The position numbers and the translations under genes were made by a program. Under the pieces are notes generated by a model, which worked only from the letters and a program-made list of their open reading frames with translations, was not told the DNA's origin and did no database searches. A stretch of 64,000 nucleotides of DNA from JACCSI01 sp035575715. GTDB taxonomy: Bacteria > Acidobacteriota > Vicinamibacteria > Vicinamibacterales > UBA2999. Below, one piece after another: positions 42,009 through 51,500 of the stretch; position 1 is the stretch's first letter; every line of letters starts with the position of its first letter. The stretch spans positions 1 through 64,000 of the forward strand of contig DATLXN010000017.1 of NCBI GenBank assembly GCA_035575715.1, read 5' to 3'.

Positions 42009-42535
42009 TCATGGACGCCGACCGCATCTCACGTGCGCTCACGCGCATTGCTCACGAAATCGTCGAACGGAATCGCGGCCTCAGTGACATCTCGCTCGTC
42101 GGTGTCCGTAGCCGAGGTGTGCCGCTGGCCAAGCGCATCGCCGACGCGTTGAAAGTCATCACCGGTGACGATGTCAGCACCGGCGCGCTCGACATCACGC
42201 TGTACCGCGACGATCTGATGCGGCACCAGGTTGGACCACAACCGCTGGTTCGCCGGACCGAAATTCCGTTTTCAATCGACGACCGGACGATCATCCTGGT
42301 CGACGATGTGCTCTACACCGGACGCACCACACGTGCGGCGCTCGATGCGTTGGTCGACTTTGGCCGTCCGCGGGCGATTCAGCTCGTCGCACTGGTCGAT
42401 CGCGGACACCGCGAACTCCCGATCAAAGCCGATTACGTCGGCAAGAACGTGCCGACATCACGGCGTGAAAGTGTCCAGGTTCGCCTGCAGGAAATCGATG
42501 GCGTCGACGAAGTCGCCATCCACGGCGAGGAGTAA
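41999..42535 (+). CDS. pyrR: PyrR, pyrimidine operon regulator/uracil phosphoribosyltransferase
   Basis: The 178-residue bifunctional protein binds pyr mRNA in the presence of UMP and can also convert uracil and PRPP to UMP. It has the PRPP motif IILVDDVLYTGRTTRAAL and the family segments LVGVRSRGVPLAKRIA and LYRDDL. ATG 41999 gives MPVVMDADRIS; ATG 42011 is an alternative start. It heads the pyrR-pyrB-pyrC-pyrE-like operon, and the RNA hairpin upstream is a likely target for autoregulation. Confidence 0.94.
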   Translation: MPVVMDADRISRALTRIAHEIVERNRGLSDISLVGVRSRGVPLAKRIADALKVITGDDVSTGALDITLYRDDLMRHQVGPQPLVRRTEIPFSIDDRTIILVDDVLYTGRTTRAALDALVDFGRPRAIQLVALVDRGHRELPIKADYVGKNVPTSRRESVQVRLQEIDGVDEVAIHGEE

Positions 42536-42538
42536 GCC

Positions 42539-43501
42539 ATGGACGCTGCGTCGCAACCGCTCACCGCCCTCCGCCGCAAGGACCTGCTTGGCATTGCTGA
42601 CCTGAGCGCCGAAGAGATCGTCCTGATTCTCGACACTGCTGATGCGATGCGGGAAGTCGGTCAACGCGCGATCAAAAAGGTCCCCACTCTGCGCGGCCGC
42701 ACGGTCGTGAATTTGTTCTTCGAGCCCAGCACGCGGACGCGCACGTCATTCGAGATTGCCGAGAAGCGGCTCAGCGCCGATACCCTGAGCGTCGCGATCG
42801 GCACGTCGAGCGTGGTCAAGGGCGAGACGCTGATTGATACGGCGATGACCATCGAAGCACTCGGCCCGAGCATGATCGTGATGCGCCACAGTTCGTCCGG
42901 GGCGTGTCACATGCTGTCGCGGATTTGCCGGTCGGGCATCATCAACGCCGGTGACGGGACGCATGAGCATCCGACGCAAGCGCTGCTCGACGCCTACACC
43001 ATCCGCGATCGCAAAGGCCGGTTGCAGGGACTCAAGGTCGCCATTGTCGGCGACCTGCTGCATAGCCGGGTGTTGCGCTCGAACATCTTGCTGCTGACGC
43101 GGCTCGGCGCCGAGGTGTGGGTGTGCGGACCGCGCACGTTGATTCCGACCGGCATCGAGCGGATGGGCGTCACCGTCACCACCTCGGTCGAGGCCGCGGT
43201 CAAGGACGCCGACGTGATCATGATGCTGCGGATCCAGCTCGAACGCATGCAGGGCGGCTTTTTTCCATCGCTGCGCGAATACTTCACGACCTTTGGCATG
43301 ACCGAAGCGCGGGTGAGCCGGGCGAAGGAAGACGTGATGATCATGCACCCCGGACCGATGAACCGAGGTGTCGAGATTGCGTCGGAAGTTGCAGACGGGC
43401 CGTTCTCGGTGATTCTCGACCAGGTAGCGAACGGGGTGGCGGTGCGCATGGCTGTGCTCTACCTGCTCGCAGGAGGAGCGGAAGATGAAGCGGCTGCTTA
43501 A
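42539..43501 (+). CDS. pyrB: Aspartate carbamoyltransferase catalytic subunit
   Basis: The 320-residue enzyme joins carbamoyl phosphate and aspartate. Visible are the carbamoyl-phosphate loop FEPSTRTRTSFE, VMRHSSSGACHML, DGTHEHPTQALLDAYTI, and the late HPGPMNRGVEI. No pyrI regulatory subunit is seen. It starts three bases after pyrR and overlaps pyrC by 17 bases. Confidence 0.95.
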   Translation: MDAASQPLTALRRKDLLGIADLSAEEIVLILDTADAMREVGQRAIKKVPTLRGRTVVNLFFEPSTRTRTSFEIAEKRLSADTLSVAIGTSSVVKGETLIDTAMTIEALGPSMIVMRHSSSGACHMLSRICRSGIINAGDGTHEHPTQALLDAYTIRDRKGRLQGLKVAIVGDLLHSRVLRSNILLLTRLGAEVWVCGPRTLIPTGIERMGVTVTTSVEAAVKDADVIMMLRIQLERMQGGFFPSLREYFTTFGMTEARVSRAKEDVMIMHPGPMNRGVEIASEVADGPFSVILDQVANGVAVRMAVLYLLAGGAEDEAAA

Positions 43502-44816
43502 GGGAGGGCGCGTCGTTGACCCGGCCGCGGGTCTGGATGGCGTGTTCGACATTCTGATCGACGGCGATCGCATTGCGCAGGTGGGCAGCAATCTGGCGCA
43601 GTCGCTGGCCGAGGGCGGGTCGGTCATCACCATCCCTGCGGGCCTGGTGATTTGTCCGGGTCTGATCGACATGCATGTCCATCTGCGCGAACCCGGCCAG
43701 GAGCACAAAGAAACGGTGGCGACGGGAACAGCATCGGCGGTCGCCGGCGGCTTCACCGCGGTCGCCTGCATGCCCAACACCAACCCGGTCAACGACAACG
43801 CCGGGGTCACCGAACTGATTCTGCGCAAGGCGGCCGAAGCCAAGTTAGCGCGCGTTTATCCGATCGGGGCGGTATCGCGGGGCCAGAAAGGCGAGCAGCT
43901 GGCGGACATCGCGGAGCTGCACGCGGCCGGCTGTGTCGCGGTCACCGATGATGGCCATCCGGTGGCGACGGCGCTGCTCGCGCGTCGGGCGCTCGAGTAC
44001 ACCAGCATGTTCAACATGCCGATGATCGAGCACTGCGAAGATCAGTCGCTCAAGACTGACGGGTGCGCGCATGAAGGGCCCCGTGCCGCGGAGCTCGGAC
44101 TGAAAGGGATTCCCGGCGCCGCCGAGTCGATCATGGCGGCGCGCGACATTCTGCTCGCCGAGATGACTGGCGGACATGTCCACATCGCGCATATGAGCGC
44201 GTGGACGACGCTCGAAGCCGTGCGCCAGGGGAAAGCCCGCGGCGTGAAAGTGACCTGCGAAGTCACGCCGCATCACTTCACACTGACCGACGACCTGCTT
44301 GCCGAGCCGCTGGCCTACGATACCAATACCAAGATGAATCCGCCGCTGCGCGAGGCACGCGACCGTGATGCGATGCTGGCCGGCCTCAAGGACGGCAGCA
44401 TCGACGTCATCGCCACCGATCATGCGCCGCATCATTACGACGAGAAGAATGTGGAGTACGACCGGGCGCCGTTCGGCATCGTCGGCCTGGAAACAGCCAT
44501 CCCGCTGGTCTTCGATCGACTGGTGCACACCGGACTGATCGGCGTGGCCAGAGTGGTGGAGCTGATGTCGACCAACCCGGCAAAGATTCTCAGCATCCCT
44601 GGCGGGACGCTGGCGGCTGGGTCGCTCGCCGACATCACCATTCTGGCGCCCGATCTCGAGGTGACGATTGATCGCGCCCGGCTACGCAGCCGTTCGAAGA
44701 ACACGCCGTTTCACGGCTGGACGTTGCGCGGCGGCGTCGCGGCGACCATCGTCGGCGGTCGCATCGTCTATTCAAACCCCGAGAGCGGGTTGCAGCTGGA
44801 CACGGACCACGCCTGA
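43485..44816 (+). CDS. pyrC: Dihydroorotase
   Basis: The 443-residue zinc amidohydrolase closes carbamoyl aspartate to dihydroorotate. It has the metal motif H-x-H in DMHVHLREPGQEHKE, AVTDDGHPV, MIEHCEDQSLK, HIAHMSAW, VTCEVTPHHF and ATDHAPHHYDEK, typical of the long bacterial (PyrC type I) dihydroorotases. GGAGG lies just before its ATG, inside pyrB. Its stop overlaps the next gene's start by one base. Confidence 0.95.
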   Translation: MKRLLKGGRVVDPAAGLDGVFDILIDGDRIAQVGSNLAQSLAEGGSVITIPAGLVICPGLIDMHVHLREPGQEHKETVATGTASAVAGGFTAVACMPNTNPVNDNAGVTELILRKAAEAKLARVYPIGAVSRGQKGEQLADIAELHAAGCVAVTDDGHPVATALLARRALEYTSMFNMPMIEHCEDQSLKTDGCAHEGPRAAELGLKGIPGAAESIMAARDILLAEMTGGHVHIAHMSAWTTLEAVRQGKARGVKVTCEVTPHHFTLTDDLLAEPLAYDTNTKMNPPLREARDRDAMLAGLKDGSIDVIATDHAPHHYDEKNVEYDRAPFGIVGLETAIPLVFDRLVHTGLIGVARVVELMSTNPAKILSIPGGTLAAGSLADITILAPDLEVTIDRARLRSRSKNTPFHGWTLRGGVAATIVGGRIVYSNPESGLQLDTDHA

Positions 44817-45436
44817 TGAATCCACGCCCCGACGACATTCGCGCCCGCGCCCTCGATGATTTGCGCCGCTTCGAAGTGGTGATGCAGGGTCACTTCGATT
44901 ACGGCAACGGTTTCCACGGTGCGCTGTACCTCAACCCGCATCAACTGTTTCGGTATCCGTCGACGATCTGGCGCGTCGCCCAAGACTTGATCGACATCGT
45001 GCCGGCCTCGCTTCTCGAGCAGGCCGAATTCGTTGCCGGTCCAGTCACCGGTGGCGCGTTATTAGCGCACACCATCGCCGGGCTGCTCGATGGGCGGCGG
45101 GCGCTGGCCCATCCGCCGTATTCCTTCGCCCCGTTTGGCACTGCCGCCCAGGGGCATCCGACGCTCAGCCCCTTTTATCGCCGCCTGGTTAAGGGCCGCC
45201 GTGTGCTGCTCGCCGATGATGTCCGCAACACCGGACAGACCTTTGTGCAGTGCGCGGCGCTGATCGAACAAGCCGGTGGCGAGATCATCGCGACCGTCGA
45301 AATCGTTGACCGGCTCGAAGCGCAGATGACGCTCGAGGTGCCAAATTTCGCGCTCGTCGATTACAAGGCGCCGGCAAATCATCCATCTGACGCGTGCCCG
45401 TTGTGCGCCAAGGGTGTGCCGATCACGTCGTTTTAA
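44816..45436 (+). CDS. Orotate phosphoribosyltransferase-like protein (operonic copy)
   Basis: The 206-residue protein is a PRTase with the PRPP loop RRVLLADDVRNTGQTF and the substrate-side GPVTGGALLAHTI, and it ends with CPLCAKGVPITSF, a tail shared with PyrE-family proteins. Its place at the end of pyrRBC supports orotate phosphoribosyltransferase activity. A second, more typical PyrE is encoded at 62103, so roles may be divided. Its last 55 bases are repeated at 53874-53928, on the far side of the glucan-synthase insert. Confidence 0.85.
   Translation: MNPRPDDIRARALDDLRRFEVVMQGHFDYGNGFHGALYLNPHQLFRYPSTIWRVAQDLIDIVPASLLEQAEFVAGPVTGGALLAHTIAGLLDGRRALAHPPYSFAPFGTAAQGHPTLSPFYRRLVKGRRVLLADDVRNTGQTFVQCAALIEQAGGEIIATVEIVDRLEAQMTLEVPNFALVDYKAPANHPSDACPLCAKGVPITSF
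45382..45436 (+). repeat. 55-bp direct repeat, proximal copy (3' end of pyrE-like gene)
   Basis: This copy codes for PSDACPLCAKGVPITSF and the TAA stop of the pyrE-like gene. It matches the distal copy at 51 of 55 positions. All four differences fall at third codon positions and are silent (TCT/TCC, CCG/CCA, GCC/GCG, GGT/GGC). Confidence 0.93.
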
Positions 45437-45519
45437 GATGGCCGCGCATCGACAGGCTCAAGCATCGATTGATCCCATGGACTGGTCGTTCGCTTCGCCG
45501 TTCGCCTGTCGTGCGACGC

Positions 45520-48500
45520 TCACGCAGAGGTTCGCGGACCCGTCGTCCGCACGCGTCCGGCCTCGGCGCCCGATCGTGGCTGGCGGTCTCCCAGCACCAG
45601 GCGCACATGATGCGTGCGGCCGTCATCGACCAGCGCCATCGCGCGCGGATCAACCGCTGCCCCGTCCAACTCCGCGGTCCCGATCCCGCGGCACCGCCGC
45701 TCGGGGTTGAGCACCGTAATCTCGTAGGTGGTGCGGCCGAACCGCCAGGTGATCGCGTATTCAGGCCACGCGGCGGGAATGCACGGGTCGATCGCGAAAG
45801 TGGGGCCCCGGCGCTTGAGTCCGAGAATGCTCTCGATACCGGCGCGATACAGCCAGCTCGCCGACCCCGTATACCACGTCCATCCGGCCCGGCCGGCCAG
45901 CGTCGCATGACCGTAGACGTCTCCCGCCAGGACGTAGGGTTCGCCCTTGTAGCGCTCGACGTCCGCGGCCGTGCGCGTGTGATTGGCGGGATTGAGTAGG
46001 TGAAACATTTCGACCGCCTCGTCTCCGCTCCCGAGACGTGCCAGGGCCATGACCAGCCACGCCGCGGCGTGCGTGTACTGCCCTCCGTTCTCGCGCAGGC
46101 CAGGTGGGTAGCCTTTGATGTAGCCGGGGTCCTGTGCCGATCGATCGAAGGGAGGGGTGAGCAACAGCAGGATCTGAGGGGCGCGACGAATCAAGTGCGT
46201 CCGGACCGCATCCATCGCCCGTTCCGCGAACCTGGCCGGGACTGCGCCGGAGAGCACGGCCCACGATTGCGCGATCGAGTCGATGCGGCACTCCTCGTTC
46301 TGCGCCGATCCCAGCGGCGTGCCATCGTCGTAATAGCCGCGCAGGTACCATTCACCGTCCCACGTCAGCTCCAGCATCGCGGCCAGCCGGGTCGCCTCGG
46401 CGTGGTACCGCTTGGCTCGCGCGCGGTCGCCGCGGGCCACGCACAAGGGGGCGAACTCGGTCAGGACGGTATGCAGAAAAAAGCCGAGCCACGTGCTTTC
46501 GCCTCGCCCGGCGCGACCGACCAGGTTCATGCCGTCGTTCCAGTCGCCACTCCCGATCAGGGGCAAGCCATGAGCCCCGGAAGTCAGCCCTTTGTCGATG
46601 GCGCGCACGCAGTGCTCGAACAGCGTTCCGTGCTCGGATGAGACGGTGGGCTGAATGTAAGCCTCCTGCACAGTCGGGTCGAGTAACGGGGCTTCGAGGA
46701 ATGGCAGCGGCTCGTCGAGGACCGCCAGGTCTCCCGTCGTCTGTATGTAATGCGCCACCACATAAGGAAGCCAGAGGAGGTCGTCCGAACAGCGCGTGCG
46801 CGTGCCACGGCCGGACGGTTCATGCCACCAGTGCTGGACATCGCCTTCAAGAAATTGCCGGCGCGCGGCGCGCAGTAAGTGTGCCCGCTGCAGATCCGGT
46901 TTGGTCAGCGACAGCGCCATCACGTCCTGGAGCTGGTCACGAAACCCGAAGGCGCCGCCCGGCTGGTAATACCCGGATCGGGCCCACAATCGGCAACTGA
47001 GATCCTGGTAGAGCAGCCATCGGTTCAAGAGCAGATCAATCGAATCGTCAGGCGTGCGGACCTGGACGGCGTCGAGCGTTTCATCCCAGAAGCGAGCCAC
47101 GGCGGCCGCCGCCGCCGCCGCGCCGGCCGCATGCCCGTGCCGGCCGATCAATTCGCGTGCGCCGTTCAGGTCGGTCGCCTCGCCCAGGAGGAAGATCAGT
47201 TCACGGCTCTCGCCAGGCTGAAGCGTCACGGTCACCTGCAGCGCGGCACAGGGATCGAGCCCCCCGCCGAACCGCTCCGAAAGGGTCTCCTGCTCGAGCG
47301 CCGCCGGTTGCGCCAACGAGCCGTTGCGACCGAGAAACGACATGCGGTCGGCGGTCGCGGAGCGCGGAGGCTCGCTGGCGTAGACAAAGGCGACTCGTCC
47401 CGCGTAGTCCGTGTTGTAAGCGTTGCGCGCCAGGACCGCGCCGGTCGAAGTGTCGCGCACGGTGCTCACGTACGCCCGCTGGTCGGCGCGTGGTGGTCCG
47501 AGGACCCACTCGTGATAGGCGAACACGCTCAGACGACGCGTCGAGCTGTCCGCGTTGGTCATCGTGAGCCGCGAGAACTTGACCGGGTCGGTCGCATCCA
47601 CGAAGATGTCGAGGCCGTGACGAATGCCGTGGGTCACACGCGAGAAGCGGGTCCGGCCGGCCGTATGCCGGATCACGACCCGGCCGCTCGTGGCGGCGCG
47701 GCGCAACGGACCCGGAGTCGGTGACCACACTGCGCCAGTGTCGTCGTCGCGGACAAAGATCGCTTCGGCGGTCGGATCACTGACCGGATCGTTGGCGAAC
47801 GGTGTGAGGCGGTTTTGGCGGCTGTTCCCGGACCAGGTGTACGACGACCCGGATGCCGTGACGATCGTGCCGAACGAGGGATTGGCGATCACGTTGACCC
47901 ATGGCATCGGCGTCTCGCGCGCACCGTCGAGGACGATCACATATTCTCGGCCGCTGTCGGCAAACCCGCCGATCCCATTGCTCATGACCAAGGGCGGGAC
48001 CGGCTCTTCCTCTGTACGAGAAGGCGATTCGACCGCCAGACGCGGGATGTCCGGCGACACGTGCACGCCAGGCCCTGGTGCCGGCCACCCGGCGTACGGA
48101 CGATCGAGCTGGTTGGCGAGGTCGCCGCGGTCGCCGCTCAACACGGCACGCGCGACGGTCGCAAACAGGACGCGCTCGGGTTCGGACAGGCGATCCTCAC
48201 GCAGCAGGTAGGTGCCACCGGGCCGATGCTTCCACGCCCGCCACGGGCCGGTGTCGAGCAACGCCGTAATCTGGGCGTGCATCTCGTCGAAGTAACTGAT
48301 CGGATGTTCGTTGAGGATCACGAGATCCGCGCTCAACCCCTTGAGGCGCCAGTACTCGTGAGCTTGCAGGACCTGGCGCACCAGCTTCAGGTCGTCGGCG
48401 TGGACCACCCGGACGAGGACCATTGGCAAGTCTCCGGAGATCGCATGCGGCCAGAGACCTTCCTGACCCAACGTATTCAGGGCCAATGGGTCAGAGCTCG

Positions 48501-51500
48501 CGCGCAGTGATCCGTCGGCATAAAACACCCGCGACGCCAGACGCTCGAAGAGCAGCGCCTCCTGGCTGGAGATGCCGAGGTGGCGCAGCGCGCTTTGCGC
48601 CTGCGCGTGGGCCAACGCAAAGGTCCGCGCCGCGGCGCTCGGGGCGCGATATTTCTGCGCCAAGGCGACCGCCGTCTCCCGGCTGGCGGCCATCCCGGTG
48701 CAGAAGGCCACCCGAACGACGCCGCCCGGTTCGAGCCGGATCCGTTGTCGGAGGCTGACGATGGGGTCCAGTGGCACGCCGGTGGTCCCCGACAAGGGGC
48801 GCCCGTCGAGGGCCTGGGGATTTTCGGGACCACGGCCGCGGCCCAGAAAGCGCGCCCGGTCTGTTTCCCATTCAACCGGGCCGTGGCTTCGACCTTCGAG
48901 GCTGACGACGTGCACCGCCCACGCCTCCGCTTCCTCCTGCGCCCGCGGTCGGCGCCGGCAGAGCAGCGCGGCGTTGGCGGACAAGTACTCGGTCTCGACG
49001 AAAAGTTTCCCGAACGCGGGGTGCGCGAGGTCGTCGGCTTGGGCGGCGAGGACGATTTCGGCGTAGCTGGTCACGTCAATCTCGCGGACGCGGTCGCTGT
49101 GGTTGGTCACCTCCAGCCGCCGCACTTCGACGTCATCCTCGGTCGAGACGGCGATGTCCAGTTGCGTGCTGATGTCGTGATCGCGGCGACGGAACGTCGC
49201 CTTCTCCGCCTGGAAGGTCGCCACGCTGTCGGCGGACTCGGTGCCGATCGGATGAAACGTGGCCGACCACACCATCCCGCCGCGCACATCGCGCAAATAG
49301 AGAAACTGACTGCCCGGGTCGCGGGTGGGATCGTCCCGGTATCGCGTCACCGTGCGCCCACGGCAGAAGCTGGTGCCGCCGCCCGCGTTGGTCACGACGG
49401 CAACGTAGGTCCCGTTGGACAGGAACTGTGCGTGAGGGAACCGGGTATGCGCCGAGCGAAAGCGACGAACCGCCGTCGCTTCCGCCGGGGCCGACAGGTG
49501 TGTTTCTTCGACCGCTCGCGGGTGCGTCATCGGTGCCTGGCGCGGCACCCGTTCCTGCAGGAGCAACTCGGTGGCCTTCACACGCGGGTCGGCGTGAAAT
49601 CGCTCGACCATCACGTGACCGCGCAGCACATTGGCGAGGGCTACGAGCGTCATGCCCTGGTGATGCGCCATGTAGGCTCGGACGACGACGCCTGTCGGGC
49701 GCCTTGTCCCGCCTGCGGTCTCGTCGCTGTGGCGCCGCGTGTAGTCGATCGCCTCGTAATACCCGTAGGCGCCGTCGAGCCCCTCGGCTGCCAGACGACG
49801 GAAGTTTTCGGCCGCACGCGTCGGTTCAAGCATGCTTGCCAGAGCGGTCGCGTACGGCGCGACCACCAGCTCGTCTCCCAACCCCCGCTTCAGGCCGAGG
49901 CCGGGCACGCCGAAGGCTTTGTACTGATACGTGTCGTGGCGATCCACCACGTTGTAGGCCGACTCGGAGATCCCCCAGGGGATCCCATGCCCGGCGCCGT
50001 AATCGATCTGCCGGCGCACCGCCATCTCGCAGGTTTGCGCGAGCAGCGTTCCCGGATAACTCCGCATGATAAGCAACGGCATCAAGTACTCGAACATGGT
50101 CGCGCTCCATGACAGGAGCGTCGGCATGCCGCGAATGCCGGTGAGCAGCCGACCCAAGTGGAACCAGTGCTTCTCGGGAAGGTCACCCTTGGCGATGGCG
50201 ATGAAGCTGGCCAGTCGCGCCTCGGAGGCGAGCAGATCGTAATAGGACCCGTCCAGCCCGCCCGGACCATCGGCATCGGCGAGTCGATAGCCGATGGACA
50301 GAATTTGCCGTTGGGGGTCGTAGAGCCGTCGGAAGTTCATGCCGTCGGCGAAGTCCGCGGCGCGCGCCGCCAAACGATCCGCCGCGACCGCGACCGTCCC
50401 GAAATCCGCGCACACCTGCGTGGCCGACGTCGGCTGCCGGCTAAGCGCCTTGAGCCCTTCGGCCAGCGTCATCAGCGCGCCCGCGAGATTCCCGCTGTCG
50501 ACCGTGGAGACGTACGCGGGTGGAAGGGGCGCCAGGGTACGGGTGTCGTACCAATTGAGCAGATGACCTTCGAACCGCTCGAGACCTTCCATGCTCGTGA
50601 GGGTCGCATCGATTCTGGTGACGAGCTCGTCGACATCGATGAGATCGAGGTCATGGGCCGCGAGTATCGCCAGTAGCGCCATGCCTATGTTGGTGGGCGA
50701 GGTCCGATGCGCCACTCTGATGTCGGGCGTTTCCTGCAGGTTGTCCGGCGGAAGTCCGTGATCCTCGGGACCCATCAGCGTCGCGAAATAGCCCCAGGTC
50801 TGGCGAGCGATGCGCTCGAGTAACTGGCGATCGTCGTGACTGAGTTCGACGTGCCGGACTGTGGCCGGCCGACTGAGCACGTAGGCGATCAACGGGGCGA
50901 GTCCCCAGAGCGCCAGGACTGGAACCGCCGCGCCCAGCGCGGCCGGGCGCGTCGCGGCGACCAGGAGCAGGCCAGCCAGTGCCATCGACGGACTCGCCGC
51001 CATCTCCTCGATGAAGACACGCGCGGTAGCCCGCCGCGACGATCCGGCGCCGCGCGCCGCGCTGGCCGCGGCGGTTTCCCATTGGAGCAACCGGCGGCGG
51101 GTCGCAACCAGTCGCACCAGCGTCACGACGATGGCGTGCACCATTTCCGAGGCGTGGTGGGCGAGGAACGCGAGCTGGAGCGCGGTCTGCGCGAATGTCG
51201 TCTTCAGATCCTCAGACAGCACTCGCAGGAAGGCCCGCCACGGCTGTTGGGCGCCCGGCCCGGCCAACGCCGTGAGCGTCAGCGGGTAGAGCGGAAAGGC
51301 GAGGCTGGCGACTACGGCGGCCGTCCAGATCGCCGGGTGCCCCGGCAACGTGCTCCACCCGAGAGCCAACAGGATGACCGTCGCGGGTGCCAGGAGGCTG
51401 CGACGCAGGTTGTCGAAGATCTTCCATCGCGAGATCAGAGGCAACCGGTTGCGTTGGGGGCCTGCGCGGGTGGGCACCCACGGCAACAGCCAGAACAGAA

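Noticed and set aside
45382..45436. A tRNA gene as integration site at the insert boundary
   Set aside because: The repeated 55 bp is protein-coding with silent differences and shows no tRNA arms; I saw no tRNA in the window.
48580..50112. 510-codon plus-strand ORF opposite the glucan synthase
   Set aside because: It is an antisense shadow in high-GC DNA; the minus-strand frame has unmistakable domain motifs.
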